From Bacillota bacterium (GTDB lineage Bacteria; Bacillota_I; Bacilli_A; Erysipelotrichales; Erysipelotrichaceae): DNA of 6,677 nt. How positions within the stretch are numbered: position 1 is the first letter of the stretch; each line of letters starts with the position of its first letter. The translations under genes and the position numbers were made by a program. Location: assembly GCA_023387245.1 (NCBI GenBank), contig JAEWIH010000102.1, positions 1-6,677 on the forward strand, given 5' to 3'. Below are positions 6,332-6,677 of the stretch, piece after piece. The notes under the pieces are model-generated. The model was not told the origin of the DNA, made no database searches, and saw only the letters and a list, made by a program, of their open reading frames with translations.

Positions 6332-6677
6332 ATGAAAGAGTTTGTAATTCCACGAGGAACCCAGGATATATTTGGGCAAGAAATAAAATATTGGCATTAT
6401 ATTGAACAACAAATTCAACAAATTACTAAAGAATTTAATGTTCATGAAATTAGAACTCCTGAATTTGAACATACTGAAGTATTTGCTAGAGATAATGATT
6501 CTAGTGATATGGTAAATAAAGAAATGTATACATTTTTAGACAATGGTAATCGCAGTTTAACTCTAAAACCTGAAGGAACTTCTGGATTTGTTAGAGCTTA
6601 TAATAATCATAAATTATTTGCTGTAGGTGAACCGTTACAAAAATTTTATTACTTAACTCCAGCTTTTCGTTATGAGC
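6332..6677 (+). CDS. hisS: Histidyl-tRNA synthetase, N-terminal part (cut by window end)
   Basis: The first 115 codons of a class II aminoacyl-tRNA synthetase that attaches histidine to tRNA-His in the cytosol. Visible hallmarks are the N-terminal IPRGTQDIFGQE, the motif 1 region ending EIRTPEFEHTEVFAR, the HisRS-specific LTLKPEGTSGFVRAY (76-90), and the start of motif 2, LTPAFRYE, at the window edge. The full protein is normally about 420-430 aa, so roughly three quarters is missing. The ATG at 6332 is 8 bases after AAGGAG (6318-6323); an in-frame ATG at 6326 is too close to that site. Expression is governed by the T-box upstream. In many Bacillota aspS follows hisS, but that lies outside this window. 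Confidence 0.96.
   Translation, partial: MKEFVIPRGTQDIFGQEIKYWHYIEQQIQQITKEFNVHEIRTPEFEHTEVFARDNDSSDMVNKEMYTFLDNGNRSLTLKPEGTSGFVRAYNNHKLFAVGEPLQKFYYLTPAFRYE

Overview
The window is strongly AT-rich and uses Gram-positive signals throughout: AGGAGG-type ribosome binding sites, sigma-A-like promoters, CIRCE heat-shock operators, a T-box leader before hisS, and a tRNA with an encoded CCA end. This fits a low-GC Bacillota/Mycoplasmatota-grade bacterium, perhaps an Erysipelotrichia-like or related gut Bacilli lineage. The exact taxon cannot be read from the sequence. Trp is written TGG in the clear genes, so nothing suggests reassigned TGA.

Layout. (1) 16-139: a tRNA-Ile(GAT) on the minus strand with its own promoter. 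(2) 140-396: an intergenic region with an AT-rich inverted repeat, then a groE promoter carrying two CIRCE operators, one over the -35/spacer and one in the leader. (3) 397-2312: groES and groEL, ended by a strong intrinsic terminator at 2319-2349. (4) 2369-5351: an extended -10 promoter and a two-gene MacB/FtsX-type ABC exporter, with an ATPase followed 5 bases later by an 8-TM permease. (5) 5352-6106: an accessory-looking interval. A 37-bp sequence that contains the hisS promoter occurs twice in direct orientation (5365-5401 and 6051-6106, the second copy with 19 extra bp). Just inside these copies lies a perfect 14-bp inverted repeat (5407-5420 / 6036-6049). Between them are a hairpin with a T-run, an unrecognised 112-aa acidic protein, and a 45-aa hydrophobic peptide whose 3' end runs into the hisS promoter. 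(6) 6103-6677: a T-box leader and the first 115 codons of hisS (histidyl-tRNA synthetase), cut by the window edge.

How the parts work. GroES/GroEL form the HrcA-controlled chaperonin. HisRS expression is controlled by uncharged tRNA through the T-box, whose specifier region reads GACAC, so Asp GAC and His CAC overlap. The ABC pair probably exports or extracts a substrate at the membrane; no regulator or substrate gene is adjacent.

Most unusual is the 5365-6106 interval. It has the architecture of an inserted cassette (direct repeat, inverted repeat, two small genes, inverted repeat, direct repeat), placed so that the hisS promoter is duplicated. The first promoter copy would transcribe a short RNA of about 80 nt that carries a 14-nt stretch complementary to the mRNA of the 45-aa peptide. 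The sequence arrangement is directly visible. The mobile-cassette and small-RNA readings are inference.
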